In this document: in pieces, positions 55,669-64,000 of the stretch
Layout: each line of letters starts with the position of its first letter
Numbering within the stretch: position 1 is the first letter of the stretch
From: Phytopseudomonas straminea
GTDB lineage: Bacteria > Pseudomonadota > Gammaproteobacteria > Pseudomonadales > Pseudomonadaceae
Assembly: GCF_900112645.1 (NCBI RefSeq)
Contig: NZ_FOMO01000002.1
Coordinates: 243,593-307,592 of the forward strand
Direction: 5' to 3'
Length of the DNA: 64,000 bases
Notes under the pieces: generated by a model
Seen by the model: the letters and a program-made list of their open reading frames with translations, nothing else
Databases searched by the model: none
Told to the model about the DNA's origin: nothing
Made by a program: the position numbers and the translations under genes

Positions 55669-56775
55669 ATGAGCCTCGAATTCATCGGCCTGATCGGCCC
55701 CCAGGAAGCCAGCGAATCCCAGGCGCCACGTGGCCCGGTGGTGGATATCGACTTCATCAAGGCCTTCGCCCAGGCCCAGGAATATGGCGGTTTCGACAAA
55801 GCCCTGCTGGCCGTCAACACCAGCGCACCGGACTCGATGATCCTGGCCAGCTACGTGGCCGCAGTGACCGACAAGCTGGGCCTGCTAGTCGCCCACCGCC
55901 CGGGCTTTCAGGCGCCTACCTTCGCCGCCAGGCAGTTCGCCACTCTCGATCACCTCAGCCGGGGCCGCGCCGCGATCAACGTGATCACCGGCGGTGACAG
56001 CGGCGACCTGCAACGCGACGGCGACTACCTCGACAAGGACGCGCGATATGCGCGTACCGAGGAGTACCTGGACATCTTCCGCAAGACCTGGACGAACATC
56101 GAGCCCTTCGATCATCAGGGCGAGCACTACCGCATCGAAGACAACCTGACGCTGGTCAAGCCGGTCCAGAAACCACACGTACCTATCTACTTCTCCGGCG
56201 CATCCGACGCTGCCGTGGAGGTCGCCGCCAAACACGCCGACGTGTACATGATGTGGGGCGAACCGCTGGAGCAGGTTCGCGAGCGCATCGCCAAGGTGCG
56301 CAAGGCCGCCGCCAAATACGGGCGCGATAAGCACATCCGCTTCAGCCTGTCGCTACGGCCAATCCTCGGCGCCACGGAGGAAGAAGCTTGGGCCCGCGCC
56401 GAGCGCACCCTGCTTGACGCGCGCGAACTGATCCATCTGCGCCAGGGCAAACGGCGCGACAAGAACTTCGGCACCAGCAACGCCGGCTCCTCGCGCTTGG
56501 TGGAGCTGGCGAGCCAGCGCAAGGTGCATGACAAACGCCTGTGGACCGAGATCGCCGCCCTTAGCGGCGGTGCCGGCAATTCCACCTCGCTGGTTGGCAC
56601 AGCGGAGCAGGTCGCCGAGGCCGCGCTGGAGTACTACAACATCGGCGTGACCACCTTCCTGTTCCGCGGCTTCGAGCAACTGCGCGACGCCGTGGAATAC
56701 GGCCAGGACCTGCTACCGCGCATTCGCGCCCTGGTCGAGCAGCAAAACAACGCCAAGAGCATCAGCAACGCCTGA
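55669..56775 (+). CDS. LLM class flavin-dependent monooxygenase (SsuD-like, second)
   Basis: 368 residues, paralogous to the protein at 37071: AHRPGFQAPTFAARQFATLD, INVITGGDSGDLQRDGDYLD and PIYFSGASDAAVEVAAKHAD align closely. An alkanesulfonate or dimethylsulfone-monooxygenase-like role is probable. AAGGAG lies 7 bases upstream of ATG 55669. It ends the island and is followed by a strong terminator. Confidence 0.9.
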   Translation: MSLEFIGLIGPQEASESQAPRGPVVDIDFIKAFAQAQEYGGFDKALLAVNTSAPDSMILASYVAAVTDKLGLLVAHRPGFQAPTFAARQFATLDHLSRGRAAINVITGGDSGDLQRDGDYLDKDARYARTEEYLDIFRKTWTNIEPFDHQGEHYRIEDNLTLVKPVQKPHVPIYFSGASDAAVEVAAKHADVYMMWGEPLEQVRERIAKVRKAAAKYGRDKHIRFSLSLRPILGATEEEAWARAERTLLDARELIHLRQGKRRDKNFGTSNAGSSRLVELASQRKVHDKRLWTEIAALSGGAGNSTSLVGTAEQVAEAALEYYNIGVTTFLFRGFEQLRDAVEYGQDLLPRIRALVEQQNNAKSISNA

Positions 56776-56813
56776 CACCCTATAGAGGGGGGATGGATTC
56801 GAAACCAATAAAA

Positions 56814-56842
56814 AGCCCCGGCACCTGGCCGGGGCTCTCTAT
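56814..56842. terminator. Bidirectional intrinsic terminator at the end of the island
   Basis: AGCCCCGG (56814-56821) and CCGGGGCT (56829-56836) form the stem; AATAAAA precedes it and CTCTATTT follows. It separates the LLM gene (plus) and sppA (minus). Confidence 0.85.
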
Positions 56843-56856
56843 TTACAACGCCACCA

Positions 56857-57834
56857 TCAACGCAGCGTTGGGCCCTGGAAGCCCATCCACAAGGCCAGAT
56901 GCTCTGCCACGCTGGCACCGAGCTTCTTGGTGAAGCGATCCAGGGGGCTTTCCTGCACGGTGAAGTCGACCATTTCTTCCTGGCCGATCACTTCGCGGGC
57001 CACGTAGCTGGTGCTGCCCAGCCCGTCGATCAGGCCGAGGCTCAGGGCCTGTTCGCCAGACCAGATCAGGCCGGAGAACAGTTCGGGATGCTCGGCATCC
57101 TTGAGGCGATCGCCCCGGCCCTTCTTCACGCTGTCGATGAACTGCTTGTGGGTGGTGTCCAGCACCGTCTTCCAGAAACGGGTTTCCTCGTCCTTCTGCG
57201 GCTGGAACGGGTCGAGGAATGCCTTGTGCTCACCCGAGGTGTACACACGGCGCTCGACGCCAAGCTTCTCCATGGTGTCGACGAAGCCGAAACTGGCTGC
57301 CGTGACGCCGATGGAACCCACCAGGCTGGCCTTGTCGGCGTAGATCTGGTCGGCGGCGCTGGCGATGTAATAGGCGCCGGACGCACCGAGGTCGGAGATC
57401 ACCGCGTAGACCTTGATGTTCGGGTTCTCGCCACGCAGACGGCGAATCTCGTCGTACACGTAACCCGACTGCACCGGGCTGCCGCCCGGGCTGTTGATGC
57501 GCAGGATAACGCCCTTGGTGTTCGGGTCCTTGAAGGCGGCGCGCAGGCTGCCGACGATGTTGTCGGCGCTGGCCGCTTCCTTGTCGGCGATCATCCCGCG
57601 CACTTCGATGACCGCGGTATGGGGCGAACTGCTGCCGCTGCCCTGATTGCTAATCAGGGGCGAGAATAGCGCCAGGGCGCCGAACAGGTAGATGAAGGTC
57701 AGCAGCTTGAAGAAGATGCCCCAGCGGCGCGAGCGGCGCTGCTCATGGACGCTGGCCAGCAAGGTCTTTTCGAGGAGCTTCCAGCTCTTCGGGTCGCTCT
57801 CGGAGACCGACGACGTCTTTCTCTCACCCCACAT
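56857..57834 (-). CDS. sppA: Signal peptide peptidase SppA (short form, S49 family)
   Basis: 325 residues. One N-terminal membrane anchor (about 40-62) precedes the S49 protease domain; the Ser-Lys dyad is Ser152 (DLGASGAYYIAS) and Lys204 (SGEHKAFLDPF). LRINSPGGSP is the conserved substrate strand. The enzyme degrades cleaved signal peptides in the membrane. The ATG at 57834 is preferred to the GTG at 57840 because GAGGAGA stands 7 bases before it. It overlaps the HAD gene by 11 bases. Confidence 0.94.
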   Translation of the reverse strand: MWGERKTSSVSESDPKSWKLLEKTLLASVHEQRRSRRWGIFFKLLTFIYLFGALALFSPLISNQGSGSSSPHTAVIEVRGMIADKEAASADNIVGSLRAAFKDPNTKGVILRINSPGGSPVQSGYVYDEIRRLRGENPNIKVYAVISDLGASGAYYIASAADQIYADKASLVGSIGVTAASFGFVDTMEKLGVERRVYTSGEHKAFLDPFQPQKDEETRFWKTVLDTTHKQFIDSVKKGRGDRLKDAEHPELFSGLIWSGEQALSLGLIDGLGSTSYVAREVIGQEEMVDFTVQESPLDRFTKKLGASVAEHLALWMGFQGPTLR

Positions 57835-58519
57835 GCTCACTCTCCTCGGTTCGGGTCTCGGCTACCGTGCAGCTCAGCCAGGTACTCAATTGCGTGAAAT
57901 GGTTGATCGACAATTTCGGCTCATAACGGCTCAGCGCTTCCAGCGTCTGTGCGCCGTAGCCCACCGCCACCGAATCCATGCCCGCGCGCTGAGCCATTTC
58001 CAGATCAAACGACGAATCGCCGACCATCAGTGCCTGCTCGGCGCTCACCCCGCAATGCTGCAGAATCTCGTGCAACATCCGCGGGTCCGGTTTGCTGGCC
58101 GTCTCATCGGCGCAGCGGGTGATATCGAAATAATTCTGCCAGCCCAGGGTGTCGAGAATCCGCTGCAGGCCACGGCGACTCTTGCCGGTGGCGACCGCCA
58201 ACTGGTAGCCCTGCTCGCGGAACCTCGCCAGGCTCTGCTCGACGTCGTCGAAGAACGCCGAAGGCGTACGATCCAGAGCTACGTAGCACTCGCTGTAGGC
58301 GGCATGGAAGCGTTCGACGTGCGCCGCTTCGTCGAGTTCCGGATAAAGGGTGGTGATCGCTTGCGGCAGCGCCAGGCCGATGATGCCCTTGACCGCCTCA
58401 TCGCTGCGTCGTGGCAGGCCGCACAGATCGGCGGCCTGATGCATGGCGGTGACGATACGGGCGATGGAATCGACCAGGGTGCCGTCCCAGTCGAAGATCA
58501 GCAGCTTGTAGTCACGCAC
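57824..58519 (-). CDS. HAD-superfamily hydrolase (Gph/YjjG-like)
   Basis: 231 residues. HAD motifs are [10 protein letters not shown] (I, nucleophile Asp), [10 protein letters not shown] (II), KPDP (III) and [12 protein letters not shown] (IV). It probably dephosphorylates a small phospho-metabolite; the specific substrate is unknown. It corresponds to PA2974 between rluC and sppA and overlaps both neighbours, so the three form one operon. Confidence 0.9.
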   Translation of the reverse strand: MRDYKLLIFDWDGTLVDSIARIVTAMHQAADLCGLPRRSDEAVKGIIGLALPQAITTLYPELDEAAHVERFHAAYSECYVALDRTPSAFFDDVEQSLARFREQGYQLAVATGKSRRGLQRILDTLGWQNYFDITRCADETASKPDPRMLHEILQHCGVSAEQALMVGDSSFDLEMAQRAGMDSVAVGYGAQTLEALSRYEPKLSINHFTQLSTWLSCTVAETRTEESEHVG

Positions 58520-59465
58520 TCAGTCGCTCCACGGTGCGTGCCCACATCTCGTCGACCGGCGCCTCGAGCTTCAGCACGCCACCCTCGGGCAGCGGGATGT
58601 TCAGTTCGTAGGCATGCAGGAACAGGCGCTTGCCGCCCAGTTCGCGAATCTCGCGGGTAAAGTCGTCATCGCCGTATTTGCTGTCACCGGCGATGCAATG
58701 CCCGCCATACTGGGCATGCACGCGAATCTGGTGGGTGCGGCCGGTGACCGGCTTGGCTTCGACCAGGGTGGCGAACTCGCCGAAACGGCGCAGCACGCGA
58801 AACACGGTCAGCGCTTCCTTGCCTTCCGGGTTGACCTCGACCATGCGCTCGCCGGAGCGCAGGTTGCTCTTGAGCAGCGGCGCGTTGATCTGCTTTTTGG
58901 CGGTTGCCCAGTGGCCGCGCACCAGCGCCATGTAGCGCTTGTCGACGCCATCGCCGCGTAGTTGCTCGTGCAGGTGGCGCAGCATGCTGCGCTTCTTGGC
59001 GATCATCAGCAGGCCCGAGGTATCGCGGTCCAGGCGGTGCACCAGTTCCAGATCCTTGGCATCCGGGCGCAACTGGCGAAACGCCTCGATCACCCCGTAA
59101 TTGAGGCCGCTGCCGCCATGCACGGCAATGCCGGCCGGCTTGTTGAGCACGATCAGCGCCTTGTCTTCATAGACGATGGCCGCTTCCAGACGCTGCAACA
59201 GGCCCTGGGCCAACGGCTCAGGTTCGTCGCGCTCGGCCAGGCGCAGCGGCGGCACGCGCACGATGTCACCAGCCTGCAGCTTGTATTCAGGCTTGACCCG
59301 GCCCTTGTTGACCCGTACCTCACCCTTGCGCAGGATGCGGTAGATAAGGGTCTTGGGAACGCCCTTGAGTTGGTTGCGAAGGAAGTTGTCGATGCGCTGG
59401 CCGGCGAGCTCTGGCGCGACCTCGAGCAGCTGTACGCCGGAGGTTGGGGGAGTAGGTGTCGTCAT
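58512..59465 (-). CDS. rluC: 23S rRNA pseudouridine(955/2504/2580) synthase
   Basis: 317 residues. An S4 RNA-binding domain (residues 18-75, [20 protein letters not shown]) is followed by the RluA-type catalytic domain with [12 protein letters not shown] (catalytic Asp) and [17 protein letters not shown]. It modifies three uridines in domains II and V of 23S rRNA. The ATG at 59465 is standard; an upstream in-frame ATG at 59501 adds residues reading [12 protein letters not shown]. It is divergent from rne. Confidence 0.96.
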   Translation of the reverse strand: MTTPTPPTSGVQLLEVAPELAGQRIDNFLRNQLKGVPKTLIYRILRKGEVRVNKGRVKPEYKLQAGDIVRVPPLRLAERDEPEPLAQGLLQRLEAAIVYEDKALIVLNKPAGIAVHGGSGLNYGVIEAFRQLRPDAKDLELVHRLDRDTSGLLMIAKKRSMLRHLHEQLRGDGVDKRYMALVRGHWATAKKQINAPLLKSNLRSGERMVEVNPEGKEALTVFRVLRRFGEFATLVEAKPVTGRTHQIRVHAQYGGHCIAGDSKYGDDDFTREIRELGGKRLFLHAYELNIPLPEGGVLKLEAPVDEMWARTVERLSA

Positions 59466-59492
59466 GCCCGCGATCATACAATTTTTATGCAT

Positions 59493-59521
59493 TTGAAGCA
59501 CTTAATCATTGCTGCTATAGT
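59493..59521 (+). promoter_or_regulatory. Sigma70-like promoter for rne
   Basis: TTGAAG (59493-59498), a 17-bp spacer and TATAGT (59516-59521), preceded by TGC giving an extended -10 like context. The expected transcription start is about 59528, leaving a 5' leader near 685 nt before the rne ATG. Confidence 0.65.
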
Positions 59522-59527
59522 CGCGAA

Positions 59528-60213
59528 TGCCGTCAAAAGCGGCCTGATTCGCGGATGTTGCCAAACCGCCATCGCGAATCGAGCAACCCACTTCAGGACA
59601 TAAGGCCGTCCGACGGGCATCTCAGAGAGCGAAAGGCCAGCATGGCTGCTCGAGAAACTCGGAAACAAGGCCTGAGACACAGATGCGTGACCTGCCCAAC
59701 TGGACGGTCGCGGTAATGCCAACCCGCTGCGGATATTCGTGAGCGGCACCCGATTTTCAGCGATACGTGTAAAGGTGGAGATGCACAACGGTCGGCCTGC
59801 GTAGCAAAGAGCTTCATCTAAAGACGCGTCATATCGTCCGCTACCGACCCTTGATTCCTCCTCCTGACTGAGAACCTGTTTAGGGTCTCGCGAGCTAGCG
59901 CCACGCAAGACGCTACGTTAGTAACAGCCCCCGTTCGGGGCGGCCGAGGAAGCGACCTTTACCCACGTGGTAAACGGATTTTCCAGACCGGTTTCAACGC
60001 AGCAAGGCCGATGCTTAGCCGATCACAAGCGAGTTCTGAGGGCTTTCTGTCACATACAGCAAGCAGGAGACGTCCGTCGCGGCCCAGCAAAACTGGCTGC
60101 TGCCGCTAGACACTGAAGCGATTTACGCCCGCTTCTGACGCACCTGACACCGACCCTGAGCGTCGTGTGTGCCTAACGCGGCTTCCGGCAGCACCGGAAA
60201 CCACTGGTACCAC
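59528..60213 (+). ncRNA. Long 5' untranslated leader of rne (candidate rne-II-type regulatory RNA)
   Basis: About 685 bases with no gene. It contains hairpins such as GCCCC-CGTTC-GGGGC (59927-59941), and a segment GACCTTTACCCACGTGGTAA (59956-59975) that could pair internally. RNase E leaders in enterobacteria and Pseudomonas carry structured elements through which RNase E limits its own mRNA; a Pseudomonas class named rne-II has been described. I cannot fold or search it, so the assignment rests on position and length. Confidence 0.55.
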
Positions 60214-63200
60214 ATGAAAAGAATGCTGATTAACGCAACTCAACCCGAAGAGTTGCGTGTTGCGCTGGTAGATGGCCAGCGCCTGTACGATCTGGACATC
60301 GAGTCCGGCGCCCGCGTACAGAAGAAATCCAACATCTACAAAGGTCGCATCACCCGCGTAGAACCCAGCCTCGAAGCGGCATTCGTCGACTTCGGCTCCG
60401 AGCGTCACGGCTTCCTCCCCCTCAAAGAAATCTCCCGCGAATACTTCTCCAAAGCCCCCGAAGGCCGCGTCAACATCAAGGACGTGCTCAAGGAAGGCCA
60501 GGAAGTCATCGTTCAGGTCGAGAAAGAAGAGCGTGGCAACAAGGGCGCAGCCCTGACTACCTTCATCAGCCTCGCCGGTCGTTACCTGGTTCTGATGCCC
60601 AACAACCCGCGTGCAGGTGGCATCAGCCGCCGCATCGAGGGTGAAGAGCGCAACGAACTGCGCGAAGCGCTGAACGGCCTCGACATCCCGGGTGACATGG
60701 GTCTGATCGTGCGCACCGCCGGCCTGGGCCGCAGCAGCGAAGAAATGCAGTGGGACCTCGATTACCTGCTGCAACTGTGGAGCGCCATCAAGGAGGCGTC
60801 CCAGGACCGCCCTGCCCCATTCCTGATCTACCAGGAAAGCAACGTCATCATCCGCGCCATCCGCGACTACCTGCGCCAGGACATCGGCGAAGTACTGGTC
60901 GATAGCGTCGAAGCCCAGGAAGAAGCCCTGACCTTCATTCGCCAGGTGATGCCGCAGTACGCCAGCAAGATCAAGCTGTACGAAGACAGCGTGCCGCTGT
61001 TCAACCGTTTCCAGATCGAAAGCCAGATCGAAACCGCCTTCCAGCGTGAAGTGAAGCTGCCATCCGGCGGCTCGATCTACATCGACCCGACCGAAGCCCT
61101 GGTATCCATCGACATCAACTCGGCGCGCGCCACCAAAGGCAGCGACATCGAAGAAACCGCCCTGCAGACCAACCTGGAAGCGGCCGAAGAGATCGCCCGC
61201 CAGCTGCGCCTGCGTGACATCGGTGGTCTGATCGTCATCGACTTCATCGACATGACCCCGGCCAAGAACCAGCGCGCTGTCGAAGAGAAGGTTCGCGAAG
61301 CCCTGGAAGCCGACCGCGCTCGCGTACAGGTCGGCCGCATCTCGCGCTTCGGCCTGCTGGAAATGTCCCGTCAGCGCCTGCGCCCATCCCTGGGCGAAAG
61401 CAGTGGCATCGTCTGCCCGCGCTGCAACGGTCAAGGCATCATCCGCGACGTCGAATCGCTGTCGCTGGCCATCCTGCGCCTGATCGAAGAAGAAGCCCTG
61501 AAAGACCGCACCGCCGAAGTACGCGCCCAGGTGCCGATCCCGGTCGCCGCGTTCCTGCTCAACGAGAAGCGCAACTCGATCACCAAGATCGAACTGCGTA
61601 CCCGTGCGCGCATCGTCATCCTGCCGAACGATCACCTGGAAACCCCGCACTTCGAAGTGCAGCGTATCCGTGACGACAGCCCGGAAGCTCAGAGCGCCCA
61701 GACCAGCTACGAAATGGCCACGGTCGAAGCCGAAGAAGAAAAACCGGCAGCCGCCACCCGCACTCTGGTTCGTCAGGAAGCTGCCATCAAGGCCGCGCCG
61801 CCACGCAGCGCACCAGCCCCGGTCAGCGAAGCCGCACCAGCTGCCGCTCCGGTTGCTGCAGCAGCACCTGCCGGTGGCCTGTTCAAAGGCCTGGTGAAGT
61901 CCCTGGTGGGTCTGTTCGCTGGCGCCGAAGAGCAGAAGCCAACCGTCGTCGAGAAGAAGCCGGGCGAGCGTCAGCCGCGTGGTGACGAGCGTCGCAACGG
62001 CCGTCAGCAGAACCGCAACCGCGGCAACCGTCGTGACGATGATCGCAAGCCACGCGAAGAGCGCCAGCCGCGCGAGGATCGTGCCGCCCGCGAAGAGCGT
62101 GCACCGCGTGAAGAGCGTGCGCAACGCGAAGAGCGTCAGCCGCGCGCCCCGCGTGAAGATCGCCAGCCGCGTGAGAACGTGGAAGTTCGCGAGCCACAGG
62201 AAGTGCGTCAGTCCCGTCCGCCGCGTGAAGGCCAGGAAAACCGTCGTGAGCGTCGCCCACGCGAAGAGCGTCAGCCACGCGAACTGCGTGCTCCGCTGGA
62301 CGCCGAGCCGCAAAACGAAAATGCCGCAGTCGCAGGCGAAGAAGCTCGCGCCGAGCGCCCGCAACGCGAGCCGCGTCAGCCACGCCAGCCGCGTGAAGAG
62401 CGCCAACCGCGCGCCGAGCAGGCCAAGGCCGACAGCGCTGAAGAAGAAGTGCTGAACAGTGAAGAGCAGCAGGACGACGATCAGGACGGCAACGAAGGTG
62501 GTGACCGCCCACGTCGCCGCTCCCGTGGCCAGCGTCGCCGCAGCAACCGTCGCGAGCGTCAGCGCGATGCCGATGGCAACCCGATCGAAGGCAGCGAAGA
62601 AAACGCCGAGCAGCCGGTCGCTGGTGCCAGCATCGCAGCCGCCGCTACCGTGGCCGCCGTGATCGCCGAAACCGAGCAACCTGCCGAGCAGAACGTCGCC
62701 AGCGAAAGCCAGGCGGCCGTCCCAGTCGAAGCCGCTCAGGCACCCGCCGCAGTCGAAGCCGAGCAACCGGCTCCGGCCGCGCAAGCCACTCCGGCCCCTG
62801 TAGTCGCCGAGCGCGCCGACGTGGTGGTCGAGGCTCTGCCGGAAGTCGAGCAGCCGCGTGAGCACGCTCCGGTTTTCGAAACCGTTGCCGAGCAGCCAGT
62901 TGTTGCCGCCGAGCCGTTCGTGGCCGAAGCACCTGCCAGCGAGCAGCCAGCGGTCGAAGCGCCTGTCGCTGAACCAGCTCCTGCCACCGAAGCCGCGCCA
63001 GTCGCCGAAGTCGAAGCCGCACCCGCGGTTGAGCAAGCGCCAGCCTTAGAAGCCGAGCAGCCAGCGCCTGCGGCACCTGCCAGCAGCAATGGCCGCGCGC
63101 CGAACGATCCGCGTGAAGTGCGTCGTCGCAAGCGTGAGGAGGAGCGCCTGGCTCGCGAAGCAGAGGAGGCAGCCAAGGCCGCCGCTGCAGCGCCTGCCGT

Positions 63201-63372
63201 GGCCGAAGCGGCACCGGTCGTTGAAGCGGCTCCAGCCGTGGAAAGCGAAACCGTGGTCGAGGCTCAGCCAGCCAGCGAGCAGGCCGAGCAGCCCGAACAG
63301 GCTGACGTGATCGTCACGCCGGTCGACGAAAGCGCCCAGCGCGATCAGGATGTGCCCAAGCCGCAAGCCTGA
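60214..63372 (+). CDS. rne: Ribonuclease E
   Basis: 1052 residues. The N-terminal catalytic half contains an S1 RNA-binding domain (about 36-125), the 5'-sensor, the DNase I-like core with catalytic Asp300 ([10 protein letters not shown]) and Asp343 (VIDFIDMTP), and the zinc link Cys401/Cys404 (CPRCNGQG) for tetramer assembly. The C-terminal scaffold has an amphipathic membrane helix (about 555-570, [15 protein letters not shown]), many REER/PREER repeats (about 583-746), a long Ala/Pro/Glu-rich tail and the [18 protein letters not shown] motif at 964-981, probably contacts for degradosome partners. The start at 60214 ([15 protein letters not shown]) is the standard N-terminus. Confidence 0.98.
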   Translation: MKRMLINATQPEELRVALVDGQRLYDLDIESGARVQKKSNIYKGRITRVEPSLEAAFVDFGSERHGFLPLKEISREYFSKAPEGRVNIKDVLKEGQEVIVQVEKEERGNKGAALTTFISLAGRYLVLMPNNPRAGGISRRIEGEERNELREALNGLDIPGDMGLIVRTAGLGRSSEEMQWDLDYLLQLWSAIKEASQDRPAPFLIYQESNVIIRAIRDYLRQDIGEVLVDSVEAQEEALTFIRQVMPQYASKIKLYEDSVPLFNRFQIESQIETAFQREVKLPSGGSIYIDPTEALVSIDINSARATKGSDIEETALQTNLEAAEEIARQLRLRDIGGLIVIDFIDMTPAKNQRAVEEKVREALEADRARVQVGRISRFGLLEMSRQRLRPSLGESSGIVCPRCNGQGIIRDVESLSLAILRLIEEEALKDRTAEVRAQVPIPVAAFLLNEKRNSITKIELRTRARIVILPNDHLETPHFEVQRIRDDSPEAQSAQTSYEMATVEAEEEKPAAATRTLVRQEAAIKAAPPRSAPAPVSEAAPAAAPVAAAAPAGGLFKGLVKSLVGLFAGAEEQKPTVVEKKPGERQPRGDERRNGRQQNRNRGNRRDDDRKPREERQPREDRAAREERAPREERAQREERQPRAPREDRQPRENVEVREPQEVRQSRPPREGQENRRERRPREERQPRELRAPLDAEPQNENAAVAGEEARAERPQREPRQPRQPREERQPRAEQAKADSAEEEVLNSEEQQDDDQDGNEGGDRPRRRSRGQRRRSNRRERQRDADGNPIEGSEENAEQPVAGASIAAAATVAAVIAETEQPAEQNVASESQAAVPVEAAQAPAAVEAEQPAPAAQATPAPVVAERADVVVEALPEVEQPREHAPVFETVAEQPVVAAEPFVAEAPASEQPAVEAPVAEPAPATEAAPVAEVEAAPAVEQAPALEAEQPAPAAPASSNGRAPNDPREVRRRKREEERLAREAEEAAKAAAAAPAVAEAAPVVEAAPAVESETVVEAQPASEQAEQPEQADVIVTPVDESAQRDQDVPKPQA

Positions 63373-63390
63373 TAGCTGACGCGTAAACGA

Positions 63391-63417
63391 AAGGGATGCT
63401 TCGGCATCCCTTTTTTA
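63391..63417 (+). terminator. Intrinsic terminator of rne
   Basis: AAGGGATGC-TTCG-GCATCCCTT followed by TTTTATT: a perfect 9-bp stem with a UUCG-type tetraloop and a T-tract, 19 bases after the stop codon. Confidence 0.95.
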
Positions 63418-63475
63418 TTGCCTGCGATTCGAGGTCTGATCGCAAGCGCGCGGGCATTTTGTGTGAGTCATGGAC

Positions 63476-63555
63476 AGCCCCGGGTATCGCTACGCTCAAC
63501 CCAGGCTATGAAAAGCAAAACGCTGTAGCCCGCGGTTGAGCGCAGCGATACCCGG
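63476..63555. repeat. REP pair (GTAGCCCGCGGTTGAGCGCA family)
   Basis: CCCCGGGTATCGCTACGCTC from 63478, and inverted GAGCGCAGCGATACCCGGG ending 63555, with GTAGCC and GGCTAT at the inner ends. The same family as 31366-31438. Confidence 0.85.
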
Positions 63556-63619
63556 GAGCAACGAGAAAGATGGGATAAGGAGACCTATGCAGCCCCGCCA
63601 ATGCGGCGGAGCTACGCAA

Positions 63620-64000
63620 TCAGAGCACGTTCGGCTCGATCTCCAGGCTGACACCAAAACGCTCGGCGATATCCGCCTGAATGCGCTGCGCCAGGCCGAG
63701 CAATTGCTGCCCGGTGGCGTTGCCATGGTTGACCAGCACCAGCGCCTGCAGGCGATGCACGCCGGCGTCACCGTCGCGGTAGCCCTTCCAGCCGGCCTTC
63801 TCGATCAGCCAGCCGGCAGCCAGTTTCACCTGGCCATCGGCCTGCGGGTAAGCCACCAGGTCGACGTATTCGGACTGCAGACGCTGCGCCAGTTCAGCAG
63901 GCACCAGCGGATTCTTGAAGAAGCTGCCGGCGTTGCCGAGTACGGCCGGGTCCGGCAGCTTCTCGCTGCGGATGGCGCAGATGGCGCGACTGACATCCAG
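63620..64000 (-). CDS. murB: UDP-N-acetylenolpyruvoylglucosamine reductase (partial, C-terminal part)
   Basis: Only the last ~126 codons are in the window; the N-terminus lies beyond base 64000. The visible part contains the MurB signature [17 protein letters not shown] with the catalytic serine, then [20 protein letters not shown] (second active-site block) and [17 protein letters not shown], ending EIEPNVL. It reduces the enolpyruvyl group in peptidoglycan precursor synthesis using NADPH and FAD. Lying next to rne as here is the Pseudomonas order (PA2976-PA2977). Confidence 0.95.
   Translation of the reverse strand: MDVSRAICAIRSEKLPDPAVLGNAGSFFKNPLVPAELAQRLQSEYVDLVAYPQADGQVKLAAGWLIEKAGWKGYRDGDAGVHRLQALVLVNHGNATGQQLLGLAQRIQADIAERFGVSLEIEPNVL

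Noticed and set aside
60106..63036. 976-codon open frame antisense to rne
   Set aside because: Shadow of the Arg/Glu/Ala-rich rne coding strand; its translation is low-complexity Gly/Phe/Leu/Asp without a family.

Overview
This is a 64 kb stretch of a high-GC gammaproteobacterial chromosome that I assign to Pseudomonas, probably close to the P. aeruginosa/P. mendocina side of the genus. The assignment rests on gene content and order. dnaX, pdxB, acnA-aer, two tandem cbb3 oxidase operons, ccoGHIS, hemN, anr and apt follow roughly the order I know from the P. aeruginosa PA1532-PA1562 region. sppA, an HAD phosphatase, rluC, rne and murB follow the PA2973-PA2977 order. Five families of palindromic REP-type repeats and a REP-associated transposase relic also fit the genus. 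I could run no searches, so all homology calls come from recognising motifs and family features in the translations.

Layout. 1-12725 is mostly core: partial dnaX, small Pseudomonas proteins, pdxB, a MATE exporter, tusA, rlmM, acnA and the aerotaxis receptor aer. 12726-18450 is an accessory segment. It holds a 96-bp inverted-repeat element, a nonsense-interrupted small gene, a clear integron-type attC site, an AbiV-family abortive-infection cassette, a perfect hairpin element, a YezG-like immunity candidate, DinB and GNAT proteins and several small unknowns; no integrase is visible. 18532-31353 is the respiratory block: two ccoNOQP operons separated by a REP-flanked, frameshifted RAYT transposase, then the maturation genes ccoG, ccoH, ccoI, ccoS and a TauE/UreH-type membrane gene. 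hemN (with an ANR box), a coiled-coil protein, anr and apt follow.

35087-56775 is a sulfur-scavenging island inserted between apt and sppA. It has three sulfonate/taurine-type periplasmic binding proteins, one SsuBC-type permease and ATPase, four flavin-dependent LLM-type monooxygenases (one frameshifted), a DszC/SfnC-like acyl-CoA-dehydrogenase-family enzyme, a class II aldolase, a thiol dioxygenase, a four-module rhodanese, a LysR regulator and a complete dipeptide-type ABC transporter. Its intergenic regions share repeated sequence modules (ATTAGSTTA and ATGCATAAACAGCA) that look like operators of a common regulator, and two short ORFs with good ribosome-binding sites sit in it.

56857-64000 returns to core genes: sppA, HAD phosphatase and rluC on the minus strand, then rne with a long 5' leader and a sigma70-like promoter, and the C-terminal part of murB.

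How it fits together. The left and middle parts are an oxygen-response neighbourhood: aerotaxis, cbb3 oxidases with their copper and heme assembly factors, anaerobic heme synthesis, and the Anr sensor. The right part would let the cell take up organosulfur compounds, split C-S bonds oxidatively and handle sulfane sulfur and thiols during sulfate starvation. The best candidates for unusual biology are the stranded gene-cassette segment carrying AbiV, the shared operator modules plus short ORFs of the sulfur island, and the apparently non-ATG start of ccoI.
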